A stretch of DNA of 64,000 nucleotides from Tsukamurella sp. 1534 (GTDB taxonomy: Bacteria > Actinomycetota > Actinomycetes > Mycobacteriales > Mycobacteriaceae): positions 440,288-504,287 of the forward strand of contig NZ_HE997628.1 of the NCBI RefSeq assembly GCF_000312385.1, given 5' to 3'. The position numbers and the translations under genes were made by a program. The notes below the pieces were generated by a model. The model saw only the letters and a program-made list of their open reading frames with translations, was not told the DNA's origin and did not search any database. This document shows, piece by piece, positions 9,302-19,195 of the stretch; within the stretch, counting starts at the first letter, position 1, and the number at the start of each line of letters is the position of its first letter.

Positions 9302-12300
9302 GTGAGCGAGAACCGCCCGTATCCCCAGGTCGACATGACACGCGACGAGGGCGCCCCCGCCCGCGGCGGCGCACCGTCGTTCCCGGACCTGGAGGAGCGC
9401 GTGCTCGCCTACTGGGCCGAGAACGACACCTTCCGGAAGTCGATCGCGAACCGCGAACACAGCGACGAGTACGTCTTCTACGACGGCCCGCCGTTCGCCA
9501 ACGGGCTCCCGCACTACGGCCACCTCCTGACCGGATACGTCAAGGACCTGGTGCCGCGCTACCAGACGATGCGCGGCAAGAAGGTGGACCGCCGGTTCGG
9601 CTGGGACACCCACGGCCTGCCCGCCGAGCTCGAGGCCGAGCGCCAGCTGGGGATCACGGACAAGTCCGAGATCGAGACCATGGGCGTGGAGAAGTTCAAC
9701 GACTACTGCCGCACCTCGGTGCTCCGCTACACCGAGGAGTGGCGCCAGTACGTCACCCGCCAGGCCCGCTGGGTGGACTTCGACAACGACTACAAGACGC
9801 TCGACCTGGACTTCATGGAGTCCGTCATGTGGGCGTTCAAGACGCTCCACGACAAGGGCCTGGTGTACCAGGGCTACCGCGTGCTGCCGTACTCCTGGTA
9901 CGAGCAGACGCCGCTGTCGAACCAGGAGTCCAAGCTCGACGACGCCTACAAGATGCGCCAGGACCCGGCGGTCACCGTCGGGATGCCGTTGCGCACCGAG
10001 GGCACCGCCCTGGAGGCGCTCGACGGGGTCGAGGCGCTGATCTGGACCACCACGCCGTGGACGCTGCCGTCCAACCTCGCGATCGCCGTGCACCCGGACC
10101 TGGATTACGTGCACGTGACCGGCCTGGACGGGAAGGACTACCTGCTCGCCGAGGCGCGATTGGGCCAGTACGCGCGCGAGCTGGGCGAGTCGCCGGAGGT
10201 CAAGGGGCGCTACACGGGTCGCGAGCTGGAGTTCGCCGCCTACGAGCCGCCGTTCGACTTCTTCGCCGGCCACCCCAAGGCCCACGTCACGCTCCTCGCG
10301 GACTACGTGACCACCGAATCCGGCACCGGCGTGGTGCACCTCGCGCCGGCCTTCGGTGAGGAGGACATGGAGCTGGCGACGGGGAAGTACGGCATCGAGG
10401 TGGTGCAGCCACTGGACCCGGGCGGCAGGTTCACCGCCGCCGTGCCGCCGTACGAGGGCATGCAGGTGTTCGACGCGAACCCGGTGATCTCCAAGGACCT
10501 CAAGGCCAAGGGGCGCCTGCTGCGGCACGAGACCATCGAGCACAGCTACCCGCACTCGTGGCGCTCGGGCCAGCCGCTGATCTACATGGCGGTGCCCTCG
10601 TGGTTCGTCGAGGTCACCAGGATCGTGCCGCGGATGCTGGAGCTCAACCGGAACATCACCTGGAGCCCCGCGCACATCAAGGACGGCCAGTTCGGCAAGT
10701 GGCTCGAGGGCGCCAAGGACTGGAACATCAGTCGCAACCGGTACTGGGGCGCGCCGATCCCGGTGTGGGTCTCCGACGACCCGCAGTACCCGCGTGTGGA
10801 CGTGTACGGCTCGCTGGACGAGCTGGAGCGCGACTTCGGCGTGCGCCCGACCAACCTGCACCGTCCGTACATCGACGAGCTGACCCGGCCGAATCCGGAC
10901 GACCCGACCGGGAACTCGACGATGCGCCGCGTGCCGGAAGTGCTCGACTGCTGGTTCGAGTCCGGCTCGATGCCGTTCGCGCAGGTGCACTACCCGTTCG
11001 AGAACCGGGACTGGTTCGACACGCACTTCCCGGGCGATTTCATCGTCGAGTACAACGGGCAGACCCGCGGCTGGTTCTACAACCTGCACGTGCTGGCCAC
11101 CGCCCTGTTCGATTCGAACGCCTTCCGCACGGTGGCGGCGCACGGCATCGTGCTGGGCCACGACGGGCTGAAGATGTCGAAGTCGAAGCGGAACTACCCG
11201 GACGTCAACGAGGTCTTCAACCGCGACGGCTCCGACGCGATGCGCTGGTTCCTCATGGCCTCGCCGATCCTGCGCGGCGGCAACCTCGTGGTCACCGAGC
11301 AGGGCATCCGCGACGGCGTGCGGCAGACGCTGCTGCCGCTGTGGAACGCGTACTCGTTCCTGCAGCTGTACGCGGAGCAGCCGGCCACCTGGCGCACGGA
11401 CTCCGAGGACGTGCTGGACCGGTACATCCTCGCCAAGCTCGCGCAGACGCGCGAGAAGATGACGGAGGCGCTGGACACCTGCGACATCGCCGACGCCTGC
11501 GAGGAGCTGCGGCTGTTCGTCGACGCGCTGACCAACTGGTACGTGCGCCGGTCGCGGTCGCGGTTCTGGGAGGGACAGGACGCCGCCGGGAACGGGGCCG
11601 CGTTCGACACCCTGTACACGGTGCTGGAGACCACCTGCCGGCTGGCGGCGCCGCTGCTGCCGATGGCCACCGAGGCCATGTGGCGGGGGCTCACGGGGGG
11701 CGAGTCGGTGCACCTCACCGATTGGCCCACCGAGACCGAGCTGCCCGCCGATCCCGCGCTGGTGGCGGCGATGGACGAGGTGCGCGACGCGTGCTCGGTG
11801 GCGTCCTCGGTGCGTAAGGCGAACAAGCTGCGGGTGCGGCTGCCGCTGCACTCGCTCACCGTGGCCGGCCCGGACGCGGAGAAGCTGGCGCCCTTCGCGT
11901 CGATCATCGCCGACGAGGTGAACGTGCGCGACGTGCGGCTCTCCTCCGATGCGGATCAGTACGGGAAGGTCGAGATCGCCGTCAACGCCCGCGCGGCGGG
12001 CCCGCGCCTGGGCAAGGACGTGCAGACCGTGATCAAGGCCGTGAAGGCCGGCGATTACACCGAGGCCGACGGGACCGTGGTCGCCGCCGGCATCGCGCTG
12101 GAGGAGGGCGAGTACACGCGCCGCCTGGTCGCGAAATCGCCGGAGTCCACCGCGGAGCTGTCCGACGGAGCCGGGCTCGTGGTGCTCGATCTGGCGGTCG
12201 ACGCCGAGCTCGAGGCCGAGGGCTGGGCCAAGGACCGCATCCGCGAGCTGCAGGAGGCCCGACGGTCCGCGGGGCTCGACGTGAGCGACCGGATCGCGCT

Positions 12301-12454
12301 GGTCCTCGACGTGCCGGGCGAGCACCGGGCGGCCGCCGAGGCGCACAGGGACCTAATCGCGGGCGAGGTGCTGGCCACGTCGCTGGAGTTCGCCGCCGTT
12401 CCCGACGGGGTGGAGCTGGGCGATGGTGTTCGAGGCCGGCTCACCCGGGTCTGA
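9302..12454 (+). CDS. ileS: Isoleucyl-tRNA synthetase
   Basis: A class I synthetase of 1050 aa that charges tRNA-Ile. The HIGH motif appears as HYGH (71-74), the KMSKS loop is exact at about 624-628, and the CP1 editing region with TTPWTLPSN and [15 protein letters not shown] lies between them. HYGH and [11 protein letters not shown] are features of the eukaryote-like IleS class, which tends to be less sensitive to mupirocin (inference). GTG 9302 has GAGGAG 9 nt upstream and is preceded by a T-box. The 3' end overlaps dinB by 32 nt. Confidence 0.97.
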   Translation: MSENRPYPQVDMTRDEGAPARGGAPSFPDLEERVLAYWAENDTFRKSIANREHSDEYVFYDGPPFANGLPHYGHLLTGYVKDLVPRYQTMRGKKVDRRFGWDTHGLPAELEAERQLGITDKSEIETMGVEKFNDYCRTSVLRYTEEWRQYVTRQARWVDFDNDYKTLDLDFMESVMWAFKTLHDKGLVYQGYRVLPYSWYEQTPLSNQESKLDDAYKMRQDPAVTVGMPLRTEGTALEALDGVEALIWTTTPWTLPSNLAIAVHPDLDYVHVTGLDGKDYLLAEARLGQYARELGESPEVKGRYTGRELEFAAYEPPFDFFAGHPKAHVTLLADYVTTESGTGVVHLAPAFGEEDMELATGKYGIEVVQPLDPGGRFTAAVPPYEGMQVFDANPVISKDLKAKGRLLRHETIEHSYPHSWRSGQPLIYMAVPSWFVEVTRIVPRMLELNRNITWSPAHIKDGQFGKWLEGAKDWNISRNRYWGAPIPVWVSDDPQYPRVDVYGSLDELERDFGVRPTNLHRPYIDELTRPNPDDPTGNSTMRRVPEVLDCWFESGSMPFAQVHYPFENRDWFDTHFPGDFIVEYNGQTRGWFYNLHVLATALFDSNAFRTVAAHGIVLGHDGLKMSKSKRNYPDVNEVFNRDGSDAMRWFLMASPILRGGNLVVTEQGIRDGVRQTLLPLWNAYSFLQLYAEQPATWRTDSEDVLDRYILAKLAQTREKMTEALDTCDIADACEELRLFVDALTNWYVRRSRSRFWEGQDAAGNGAAFDTLYTVLETTCRLAAPLLPMATEAMWRGLTGGESVHLTDWPTETELPADPALVAAMDEVRDACSVASSVRKANKLRVRLPLHSLTVAGPDAEKLAPFASIIADEVNVRDVRLSSDADQYGKVEIAVNARAAGPRLGKDVQTVIKAVKAGDYTEADGTVVAAGIALEEGEYTRRLVAKSPESTAELSDGAGLVVLDLAVDAELEAEGWAKDRIRELQEARRSAGLDVSDRIALVLDVPGEHRAAAEAHRDLIAGEVLATSLEFAAVPDGVELGDGVRGRLTRV

Positions 12455-13844
12455 CGGCCGGCCGGACGCCGGCGCCCGCTGGGTCCTGCACTTCGACATG
12501 GACGCGTTCTTCGCGTCCTGCGAGCAGCTGACCCGCCCCACCCTCCGCGGGCGTCCCGTGCTGGTGGGCGGGCTCGGCGGCCGCGGCGTGGTGGCCGGGT
12601 GCTCGTACGAGGCCCGGGTGTACGGTGCCCGGTCCGCGATGCCGATGCACCAGGCGCGCCGGTTGGTCGGCGCGCCCGCGGTGGTGCTGCCGCCGCGCGG
12701 CGCCCTGTACGGCACCGTCAGCCGGCGCGTGTTCGCGACGGTGCGGGAGCTGATCCCCGTCGTCGAGACCCTGTCGTTCGACGAGGCATTCGGCGAACCC
12801 GCGGAGCTGGCCGGTGCGCCGGCGGCGGAAGTCGTGGCGTTCGCCGAGGAGCTGCGGGCGCGGATCAGGGCGGCCACCGGGTTGGTGGCGTCCGTCGGGG
12901 CCGGGGCGGGGAAGCAGGCCGCCAAGATCGCGTCGGGGCTCGCGAAGCCCGACGGGGTGTCCGTGATCCCGCCCGCCGAGCAGGAGGCGCTGCTGTACCC
13001 CCTGCCGGTGCGGAAACTGTGGGGGATCGGTCCGGTGGCGGGGGAGCGGCTGTCCCGCTTGGGGATCGAGACGATCGGCCAGTTCGCCGCGATGAGCGAG
13101 GTGGAGGTGGTGTCGGTGCTCGGCGTCACGCTGGGGCCGGCGCTGCACCGGCTCGCGCGCGGCGAGGACGACCGGCCGGTGGCGGTGAACGGCGAGGCGA
13201 AGTCGATCAGCGCGGAGCACACCCTGGAGACCGACGTGACCACGATGAACGCGCTGCGCCGCGAGATCGACCGCAGTGCCGAGCACGCGGTGCGGCGGCT
13301 GCGGAAGGACGGGCGCGGTGCGCGCACCGTCGTGCTCAAGCTCAAGCGATCCGACATGTCGATCCTGACCCGGTCCGCGACGCTGCCGTCGGCCACCACG
13401 GACGCCGCCGTGCTCACCGCCACGGCGCAGCGGCTCGCCCTGGACCCGGTGGAGATCGGCGGACTGCGCCTGGTGGGCGTCGGATTCTCCGGGCTGAGCA
13501 GCGTGGAGCAGTTCACGCTCTTCGGCGACGAGGAGCCGGCCGCGCCGGTCGTCGCCGACGCCGTCACCGCGGGCGCCGACGCCGACCGGGTTGCGGATGC
13601 GGCGCCCGCGTCCGCGGTGGGCTGGCGCACCGGTATGGACGTGCGGCACCCGGAGTTCGGGCACGGCTGGGTGCAGGGCGCGGGGCACGGGGTGCTCAGC
13701 GTGCGGTTCGAGACCCGCGCGTCCGGGCCCGGCCGGATGCGCAGCTTCCGGTTCGACGATCCCGACCTCCGCGAGGCGGACCCGCTCGACTCCCTCGACT
13801 GGCCCACCGAGCACCTGCGATCGGACGAGGACGACGACGACTGA
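12423..13844 (+). CDS. dinB: DNA polymerase IV, DinB1/DinX-type Y-family polymerase
   Basis: A 473-aa translesion polymerase close to mycobacterial DinB1 (DinX). Catalytic acids are D25 in HFDMDAFF and D120-E121 in SFDEAF. The region after the core has a beta-clamp peptide QFTLF at about 363-367. The last 100 residues form a small beta-rich domain ([14 protein letters not shown] onwards) resembling the Tudor-like tail of such polymerases. ATG 12423 lies 32 nt inside ileS, with GGAG about 9 nt upstream, so it is coupled to ileS. The next in-frame Met is already at the active site. ileS-dinB adjacency is also known in Mycobacterium. Confidence 0.93.
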   Translation: MVFEAGSPGSDGRPDAGARWVLHFDMDAFFASCEQLTRPTLRGRPVLVGGLGGRGVVAGCSYEARVYGARSAMPMHQARRLVGAPAVVLPPRGALYGTVSRRVFATVRELIPVVETLSFDEAFGEPAELAGAPAAEVVAFAEELRARIRAATGLVASVGAGAGKQAAKIASGLAKPDGVSVIPPAEQEALLYPLPVRKLWGIGPVAGERLSRLGIETIGQFAAMSEVEVVSVLGVTLGPALHRLARGEDDRPVAVNGEAKSISAEHTLETDVTTMNALRREIDRSAEHAVRRLRKDGRGARTVVLKLKRSDMSILTRSATLPSATTDAAVLTATAQRLALDPVEIGGLRLVGVGFSGLSSVEQFTLFGDEEPAAPVVADAVTAGADADRVADAAPASAVGWRTGMDVRHPEFGHGWVQGAGHGVLSVRFETRASGPGRMRSFRFDDPDLREADPLDSLDWPTEHLRSDEDDDD

Positions 13845-13857
13845 GCCCGCGTCTCGC

Positions 13858-15468
13858 TCACGCCGCGAGCCCGGCCGACTCGTCGCCACGCCACGCGTCG
13901 TCCGCATCGTGCTCGGCGAGATGGGATTCGAGGATCGGCGGGCCGTTGGGCCCGTCGAGGATCGAGCGGATGTCGTCGTCGATCGGGCCGACGAACTGTT
14001 CGTACTGGACGCGGAGTGCTTCTGCGCGCCAGAGGTTCCGGAAATCTCGTTGGCGGAGGCGCCATCGTTCGAGCGCCCGCCGGTACAGCTCGTCCGTGTG
14101 GTGCGTGTGATTCACGTGGTACTCACCGGACGGATCCGCCGTGCGGCGCCACCCGGTGCGGCCCGCGTACTCGCCGTCCCGGACGGTGATGGTCTCCCAA
14201 CCCCTCGGGAAGTCACTGGTATCGGGCGTGACCCTGCCGTGGTGGGCGTCGCACGCCAGCGTGAGGCAGGCGATGTCGGTCGGCCCGCCGTCGGCCCACT
14301 CCGTGATGTGGTGCACCTGGCACCGGGTGGCCGGCGCATCGCAACCCGGTGCGGTGCAACCTTGTTCGGCGCCGTAGAGGGCGATCCGCTGGTCAGCGCT
14401 CGCGAGCCGCTTCTCGCGTCCGAGGAACAGCGGCCGCGACGCGAGGTCGAGCACGAGGACGTACTTCGGGTTCGCGCCCATCATCCGCAGGGCGTCCGCG
14501 ACGGGCATCCGCCCGCCCGTGGCGGTGGTGGCGATGCCGGTCTCGGATTCGAGCTGGTCGATCCCGAGGGTGATGATCGGCACGCAGGGAAGCCCGCGGT
14601 GCTGCCCGAGTCCGCCTGAGGCGACCGCCATCCGCAGCGCGGTCACGAGCGCGTCGTGGTTGCGCTGCGCCGTGGTCCGCGTATCGCGTTTCGCGGCGGC
14701 GCGCACCGCCTCCGGATCGGCGAGGTCCACGGGAGCATCGGAATCGTCGGGATTGTTGACGCCGGGCCGTGCGAGCTTCTCCAGCACCACGTCGAGCAGC
14801 GCGCGCCCTTCGGGGGAGAGGGCACCGTCGAACTCCGTCATGAGGTCGTCGTCCTGGTGGCCCACGTCGAGCGCCCGGGCCTGCGCGATCACGTCCGGCT
14901 TCGGCTCGGTGCCGTCGGGATCGATGTGCTCGATCGCCTTCTTCCCGATGAGCGTGATGTCCTCGGGTGTCACGGATCTCGCAGCTGTGACCAGGATGTC
15001 CTCGAGCACCTCGGCGTCATCGGGGGTGATCTTCTTGCGGCAGCCGGCGAACCCCCGCTCGATCGCGGCGGCGTGCCGTTCCGAGATCGCCCCCTCGCGC
15101 TGCGCGGCGGCCACGAGTGCGTAGCGCGGGTCGGGAGGCCACCCGTGCGTGTGCTGGGGAACCCGGTCACGCGCGCCGTGCACGCGATCGCGAGCCTCCG
15201 CACCGGACAGCCGCAGCCGCTGCACCAGTAGTTCCTTGATGCCGGTATAGCCGAGCTGCGCCGGCACGCCCTGCTCCACCGCCACCTGCGTCAGGAAGTG
15301 TTGCGTGTACGGCACCCTCCGTGCCGCGGCCTCGAGCCGGTCGAGGGAGTCGAGGACCGTCGCGGAATCCAGCATCACGGGGTCGGCCTGAGCAAGCCGT
15401 TCCGCTGCGTGTTCGAAGGACGTGAGTGCGTCGAGATAATCCCTTGCTGTGCAAGTGCTCTCGTACAT
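13858..15468 (-). CDS. DUF222 / 13E12-repeat-family HNH endonuclease
   Basis: A 536-aa protein with the N-terminal helical DUF222 region (about residues 10-330) and a C-terminal HNH nuclease domain. Zinc-type cysteines are C371, C376 and C406, and the catalytic block is CQVHHITEWADGG (H386-H387) with H409-H410 in CDAHHG. The family includes the REP13E12 proteins of M. tuberculosis, is multicopy in many Mycobacteriales, and is suspected to be mobile. Several 13E12 genes are LexA-regulated. The 120 nt upstream is AT-rich and carries a strong promoter (15492-15520) and a LexA-like box (15529-15544). The target DNA and role are unknown. It converges on dinB with a 13-nt gap. Confidence 0.9.
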   Translation of the reverse strand: MYESTCTARDYLDALTSFEHAAERLAQADPVMLDSATVLDSLDRLEAAARRVPYTQHFLTQVAVEQGVPAQLGYTGIKELLVQRLRLSGAEARDRVHGARDRVPQHTHGWPPDPRYALVAAAQREGAISERHAAAIERGFAGCRKKITPDDAEVLEDILVTAARSVTPEDITLIGKKAIEHIDPDGTEPKPDVIAQARALDVGHQDDDLMTEFDGALSPEGRALLDVVLEKLARPGVNNPDDSDAPVDLADPEAVRAAAKRDTRTTAQRNHDALVTALRMAVASGGLGQHRGLPCVPIITLGIDQLESETGIATTATGGRMPVADALRMMGANPKYVLVLDLASRPLFLGREKRLASADQRIALYGAEQGCTAPGCDAPATRCQVHHITEWADGGPTDIACLTLACDAHHGRVTPDTSDFPRGWETITVRDGEYAGRTGWRRTADPSGEYHVNHTHHTDELYRRALERWRLRQRDFRNLWRAEALRVQYEQFVGPIDDDIRSILDGPNGPPILESHLAEHDADDAWRGDESAGLAA

Positions 15469-15491
15469 CCGGACCCCATCTCGACACCCCC

Positions 15492-15520
15492 ATTCTACGA
15501 GCCTCTCGATGCGATCGCAA
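15492..15520 (-). promoter_or_regulatory. Promoter of the HNH endonuclease gene
   Basis: On the minus strand TTGCGA (plus-strand 15515-15520) and TAGAAT (15492-15497) are separated by exactly 17 nt. This is the best-formed sigma70-type promoter I found in the window. It ends 23 nt before the start codon of the HNH gene. Confidence 0.6.
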
Positions 15521-15528
15521 TACGAAAA

Positions 15529-15544
15529 TCAAATATATGTTCGA
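15529..15544 (-). promoter_or_regulatory. LexA/SOS-box-like site
   Basis: On the minus strand the 16-mer reads TCGAAC-ATAT-ATTTGA. The actinobacterial SOS box is TCGAAC-N4-GTTCGA, so the first half-site is perfect and the second matches 4 of 6. It sits 8 bp upstream of the -35 of the HNH gene. A single bound LexA dimer could hinder polymerase there. SOS control of 13E12-family genes is documented in M. tuberculosis. Function here is inferred. Confidence 0.55.
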
Positions 15545-15589
15545 ATGCGCGCGGGGCGTCTGAGGGCGCGTCGCGTCGGTTCGGGTGGA

Positions 15590-15979
15590 CTACGTCAGCA
15601 GGTCGCGGAGCCGCTCCAGGTCGGATCGCACTGCGGCGCAGTCCCGGTCGAAGTCCTCTTCGCTCGCCCCGAGGCGGCGGACGGTGAACAGCACCTCCGC
15701 GCCGTCGGGGTGCGCGAGCACGCGGAACGGGTTGTTCACGACGGTCCCGTCGGGCAGCCGCACATCGTGGTCGAGCACGCCGAACGCGTTGTCGGGCGCG
15801 AACCGGACCCGCACCTCGCCCATGGGCGAGTCGGTGATGAGATCGTCGCCGTCCTCGCGCACACCGGTGGCGAGGCCCGCGGCCCAGCGCACCAGGTTCT
15901 GCGGATCGCGGGCGAAGGCGTACACCTCCGCGGGGCTGCGGGGGACGACGGTGCTGATGTGGCGCGATTCCTCGGGCAT
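15590..15979 (-). CDS. SRPBCC / START-like small-molecule-binding protein
   Basis: A 129-aa single-domain protein of the SRPBCC (polyketide cyclase/START-like) fold. The start ISTVVPRSPAEVYAFARDPQ and the following WAAGL match the usual beta1-helix opening. No ligand or reaction can be assigned. It lies alone on the minus strand, between the HNH gene and asparaginase. On the coding strand TAGCGT lies 6 nt before the ATG, and there is no Shine-Dalgarno sequence. Confidence 0.8.
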   Translation of the reverse strand: MPEESRHISTVVPRSPAEVYAFARDPQNLVRWAAGLATGVREDGDDLITDSPMGEVRVRFAPDNAFGVLDHDVRLPDGTVVNNPFRVLAHPDGAEVLFTVRRLGASEEDFDRDCAAVRSDLERLRDLLT

Positions 15980-15985
15980 GCCTCA

Positions 15986-15991
15986 ACGCTA
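15986..15991 (-). promoter_or_regulatory. -10 element placing a leaderless start for the SRPBCC gene
   Basis: TAGCGT on the minus strand (TANNNT class) ends 6 nt upstream of the ATG at 15979. Transcription would begin at or next to the start codon. Confidence 0.4.
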
Positions 15992-16062
15992 ACGCCGGCG
16001 CCGGGGTGGGCGCCGCGGGCGCGGGCGTCCATCGCCGCACTGCGGGCGATCGGATCCGGCGG

Positions 16063-17010
16063 TCAGCGACCGAGGTACGCCGCGATCCACCGCGGGCCGA
16101 CGCCGGCGGCGAGCAGGGTGAGCAGCACGATCCGCGCCTGGCCGGGTCGCAGCCGCCGGGACACGACGGCGCCCGCGGCCACCAGGTCCGCCGCGCCGCC
16201 CCCGCCACCGTAGGTCGCGTCCACCTCGCCGGCCGCGATGCGGGTGGACACCACCACGGTGACCCCCGCCTCGATGGCGCGGCGCAGCGCGGTGGCGAGC
16301 GCCACCGTCGTGTTGCCCCCGCCCGTGCCGGCGAGCACGATGCCGCGGGCCCCGGCCGCGACGGCGGCGTCGACGAGGGCACCGTCGGCCCCCGGGTAGG
16401 AGGCGACGATGTCGACCCGCACGTCCGCCACGGGCACGTTCTTGGTGAGCAACCGGTGCGGCGCGGTTCCGCCGAGCTCGGCCACGGGGATCCCGCCGGC
16501 GAACGGCTGGGGCGCCACGGTGGAGACCTTGGCCAGGCCGCGGACCGTCTGCAGCGTTCCGGAGAACGAGAGCAGGACGCCCAGCCCGCGGTGGGCGGGT
16601 GAGGCGGCCGCGGTGATCGCCGCGGCGAGGTTGGCCGGGCCGTCGGCGCGGGGCGAGTCCGCGGCGTGCTGCGCCCCGGTGAACACGACGGGGCGCGGGT
16701 CGCCGTGCGACAGGTCGACGAGGAGCGCGGTCTCCTCCATCGTGTCCGTGCCGTGCGTCACGACGACGCCCGCGACGCCGGGCGACTGCAGCGCGGAGTC
16801 GACCGCCGCCCGGATCGCGTCGAGCTGCTCGAGGGTGAGCGCGGACGAGTCCGAGGACACCACGTCGTGGACCGTCACGGTCACGTCGGACGGGATGTCG
16901 GGCAGCGAGGCGACCAGGTCGGCGCCGGTGTCCGAGGCGACCGCCGCGCCGGACGGGTCCTGGCGGCTGGCGATGGTGCCACCGGTCGCGAGCACGATCA
17001 CTTCAGGCAT
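16063..17010 (-). CDS. L-asparaginase (type I/II asparaginase family)
   Basis: Hydrolyses L-asparagine to aspartate and ammonia. The 315-aa sequence has both catalytic threonine motifs, ATGGTIAS (T12) and THGTDTMEETA (T88-D89), plus the FTGAQ and GTGGGNT segments of the N- and C-terminal domains. The ATG at 17010 gives the canonical N-terminus and no signal peptide, so a cytoplasmic enzyme is likely. The open frame continues upstream with unrelated sequence. An asparaginase gene (ansA) also lies between dinX and lspA in M. tuberculosis, which supports the call. Confidence 0.9.
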   Translation of the reverse strand: MPEVIVLATGGTIASRQDPSGAAVASDTGADLVASLPDIPSDVTVTVHDVVSSDSSALTLEQLDAIRAAVDSALQSPGVAGVVVTHGTDTMEETALLVDLSHGDPRPVVFTGAQHAADSPRADGPANLAAAITAAASPAHRGLGVLLSFSGTLQTVRGLAKVSTVAPQPFAGGIPVAELGGTAPHRLLTKNVPVADVRVDIVASYPGADGALVDAAVAAGARGIVLAGTGGGNTTVALATALRRAIEAGVTVVVSTRIAAGEVDATYGGGGGAADLVAAGAVVSRRLRPGQARIVLLTLLAAGVGPRWIAAYLGR

Positions 17011-17127
17011 GTGAGCAGCATCGCCTCCGATGTGTCGCACGTCAAACCCCGCGTTCACGAGAGAGGCGACACGATTTGGCATAGTGGGGGCCGCGATGGA
17101 ACGGCCCCGGGGAAGGTGAAGGAAACG

Positions 17128-17625
17128 ATGGTCGGGAGGACCTGGGCGGCGACGCTCGTCGTGCTCGCGGGCCTCACTGTCGGCGCGTGCGGGCAGGACG
17201 AGTCGAAGGCCCCGCCGAGTTCGCCGGGTGCGGCCTCGGCCGCGCAGGCCACGGAGGCGCCGTCGACCACCCCGGACCGCGCGCCGTCCGCGGCCCAGCT
17301 GGAGGCGATGCTGGCGCGCGCCGTGGATCCCGGTGTCCCCGCGGGCGACAAGATCGTCCTGGTGCAGGGCGCCACCGAGGCGGACGCGCCGCTGTTCGAC
17401 GAACTGGTCCGGGTGCGCGCCGACAACCCCAACGTCACGTGGCGGCTCGGCAAGCCCGTGCTGGAGCAGCCGGGCCTGGCCAAGGCGCCGGTCTCGGCGT
17501 TGCTGGGCGAGACGAATCAGACCGCGTACGCGACGGTCGTGTTCGACGGCACGTGGAAGCTGCAGCGCGAGTACGCGTGCGACATTCTGCGCCAGGTGGG
17601 GCGCGACGCCGCGGCCTGCCACTGA
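17128..17625 (+). CDS. Lipoprotein with MTB12-like domain
   Basis: A 165-aa exported protein with a lipoprotein signal peptide (hydrophobic residues 7-19, lipobox TVGAC with the cysteine near residue 20), then an Ala/Ser/Pro/Thr-rich linker. From about residue 56 a small domain begins (SAAQLEAMLARAVDPGVP onwards) and ends in TWKLQREYACDIL. Its layout resembles the mycobacterial low-molecular-weight antigen MTB12 (Cfp2) family, of unknown function. The resemblance is from memory of the family pattern. GGTGAAGGAAA lies about 5 nt before the ATG. The open frame runs further upstream but without signal-like sequence. Confidence 0.75.
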   Translation: MVGRTWAATLVVLAGLTVGACGQDESKAPPSSPGAASAAQATEAPSTTPDRAPSAAQLEAMLARAVDPGVPAGDKIVLVQGATEADAPLFDELVRVRADNPNVTWRLGKPVLEQPGLAKAPVSALLGETNQTAYATVVFDGTWKLQREYACDILRQVGRDAAACH

Positions 17626-17626
17626 C

Positions 17627-17655
17627 GGCCCGCGCCCTGCTCCCGGGGCCTATTT
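17627..17655 (+). terminator. Hairpin between two convergent lipoprotein genes
   Basis: GGCCC (17627-17631) pairs with GGGCC (17646-17650) around a 14-nt loop and is followed by TATTT. It fills the 24-nt space between the convergent stops, so it could serve the plus-strand gene. The long loop makes it weak. Confidence 0.3.
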
Positions 17656-18621
17656 CGGGTCGAACCGGTAGATGCTGCCGGTCTTCTGGGTGAGCTTGCG
17701 CGCCGCGTCGTCGCCCGCCAGGGTCCGGCCGCCCTCGAGCTGGACGCCCCCGTCCACGGGAAACGCCCGCGCGGGATCGATCGTCGCGGTGCCCTTGCCC
17801 GCCGAAGTGAAGCTCTCGATGGTCAGGGTGCGATCGCTGCCGGGCACGCGGAACAGCGAATCGTCCGGCTCCTCGTCGACGGTGGCGGACAGCTCCGGTC
17901 GTTCCGGGGTGCCGGCGAGCGTCACCTTCATGGTCTGCGTCAGGTTGCTGTCCGCGCGGATCTTGCGCGTCGCCGTCCAGGTCGCGCCCGTGCCCACGGG
18001 CTCGGCGGGGACGGGCACCAGCCGCAGGAACGTCTGCAGCAGAGCCTGTTCGAACGCGCCCTGCGCCTCGGCGGAGACGCCGGCGGGCGCGGCGATGGTG
18101 AACGAGCGGACCTCGCCGGTCGGGGCCAGGCGCACGCGGCCCACCTGCCCGGCCTCGGGCTCGAGCGCCGTGGTCAGCGCGGTGTCGGTCGACGACGGCG
18201 CGTCGAAGAAGAGGTAGACGTCCAGCGGGTCGGCGCACGAGGGCTGCGATGTGAGCGGCAGCGTCACGTCGCGGTTGCCGCCCGACGGCTGCTCGCCCGC
18301 CACCTGCGACACCTGGAGCGTGTTGGTGAACAGCTTCGCCTGCCCCACCGCGGTGGGGCGCATGGCCGGTGCCCGCCGCTCCCCGGTACCGGGATCGTCG
18401 ACGGTGATGCTCGCCTGCGGCACGTCGATGGTCACGGCGTGGCCCGGGAGTACGGGCGGGTTCCGGACGCATCCGGCCGACGGTGCGGGGGCCGCCGCCG
18501 ACATCCGGGGCGCCGCCGAGGACGAGGCCGCTCCGCCGCCCGAATCGCCGTCGCCGCACGCCGCGACGGCGACGCCGAGCGCCGCGAGGACCGGGACCAG
18601 CCGTAACCGCCTGCCATGCAC
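17650..18621 (-). CDS. Hypothetical secreted lipoprotein
   Basis: A 323-aa lipoprotein. The N-terminus MHGRRLRLVPVLAALGV is a signal peptide with lipobox AVAAC near residue 20, followed by a Ser/Ala/Gly linker. The mature part contains two similar-looking beta-rich halves with phrases such as TWTATRKIRADSNLTQTMK. I recognise no catalytic motif or named family. GTG 18621 is chosen because the signal peptide begins there and TACGGT lies 6 nt upstream, consistent with a leaderless transcript. An ATG 31 nt further upstream would place charged residues before the signal peptide and overlap lspA. Confidence 0.75.
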   Translation of the reverse strand: MHGRRLRLVPVLAALGVAVAACGDGDSGGGAASSSAAPRMSAAAPAPSAGCVRNPPVLPGHAVTIDVPQASITVDDPGTGERRAPAMRPTAVGQAKLFTNTLQVSQVAGEQPSGGNRDVTLPLTSQPSCADPLDVYLFFDAPSSTDTALTTALEPEAGQVGRVRLAPTGEVRSFTIAAPAGVSAEAQGAFEQALLQTFLRLVPVPAEPVGTGATWTATRKIRADSNLTQTMKVTLAGTPERPELSATVDEEPDDSLFRVPGSDRTLTIESFTSAGKGTATIDPARAFPVDGGVQLEGGRTLAGDDAARKLTQKTGSIYRFDPK

Positions 18622-18627
18622 CCTGCC

Positions 18628-18633
18628 ACCGTA
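18628..18633 (-). promoter_or_regulatory. -10 element placing a leaderless start for the lipoprotein gene
   Basis: TACGGT on the minus strand ends 6 nt before the GTG at 18621. It lies inside the short divergent gap with lspA, so the two promoters must overlap or lie back to back. Confidence 0.4.
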
Positions 18634-18637
18634 GTGG

Positions 18638-19195
18638 ATGATGGATGTCATGGATTCGAGCCCGACCGCGACGACGCGCTGGTATCGGAACCCGCGGATC
18701 GTTCTCGCCGTCGTGGCGGTCGCGGTGTTCCTCATCGACCTCGGGGCGAAGACCCTCGCGGTGAACGAGCTCGAGTACGGGGTCCGGGTGCCGGTGCTGG
18801 GGCCGTTCAGCCTCATCCTGATCCGCAACCCGGGTGCGGCGTTCTCGATGGCCACGGGCATGACGTGGATCCTCACGCTGATCGCCGTCGGCGTGGTGAT
18901 CTGGATCGTCCGGATGGGCTCGCGGCTCACGTCGCTGCCCTGGGGCATCGGCCTGGGGATGGTGCTGGGCGGGGCGCTCGGCAACCTGGCCGACCGCATG
19001 TTCCGCTCGCCGGGCGTGTTCCGCGGCCACGTCGTGGATTTCCTCTCGGTAGGCGAGTGGTTCCCGGTGTTCAACACCGCCGATTCCGCGATCTCGTGCG
19101 CCGCGGTGCTCCTGGTGGGCCTCACGCTGCTCGGCAGGGATCCGTACGAGGGCTTCGGCCAGAAGAAGGTCCGAGAGGAGGCCGCCGATGCGTGA
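18638..19195 (+). CDS. lspA: Lipoprotein signal peptidase (signal peptidase II)
   Basis: LspA removes the signal peptide of prolipoproteins after lipidation. The 185-aa protein has four membrane helices. The catalytic aspartates are D119 in NLADR and D149 in FNTADS, and the RNPGAAFS segment before them is conserved. Met codons at 18638, 18641 and 18650 are all possible starts, and no strong Shine-Dalgarno decides between them. It diverges from a lipoprotein gene, a likely substrate. Its last 8 nt overlap rluD. The lspA-rluD pair follows asparaginase as in M. tuberculosis. Confidence 0.94.
   Translation: MMDVMDSSPTATTRWYRNPRIVLAVVAVAVFLIDLGAKTLAVNELEYGVRVPVLGPFSLILIRNPGAAFSMATGMTWILTLIAVGVVIWIVRMGSRLTSLPWGIGLGMVLGGALGNLADRMFRSPGVFRGHVVDFLSVGEWFPVFNTADSAISCAAVLLVGLTLLGRDPYEGFGQKKVREEAADA

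Noticed and set aside
9188-12346. Very long minus-strand open frame opposite ileS
   Set aside because: It is His/Arg/Val-rich with no recognisable domain and mirrors the codon structure of ileS. In 70% G+C DNA such antisense frames stay open by base composition.
13858-15468. Insertion sequence or prophage carrying the HNH gene
   Set aside because: No flanking inverted or direct repeats, transposase or integrase is present. The gene has normal local base composition apart from its AT-rich promoter.
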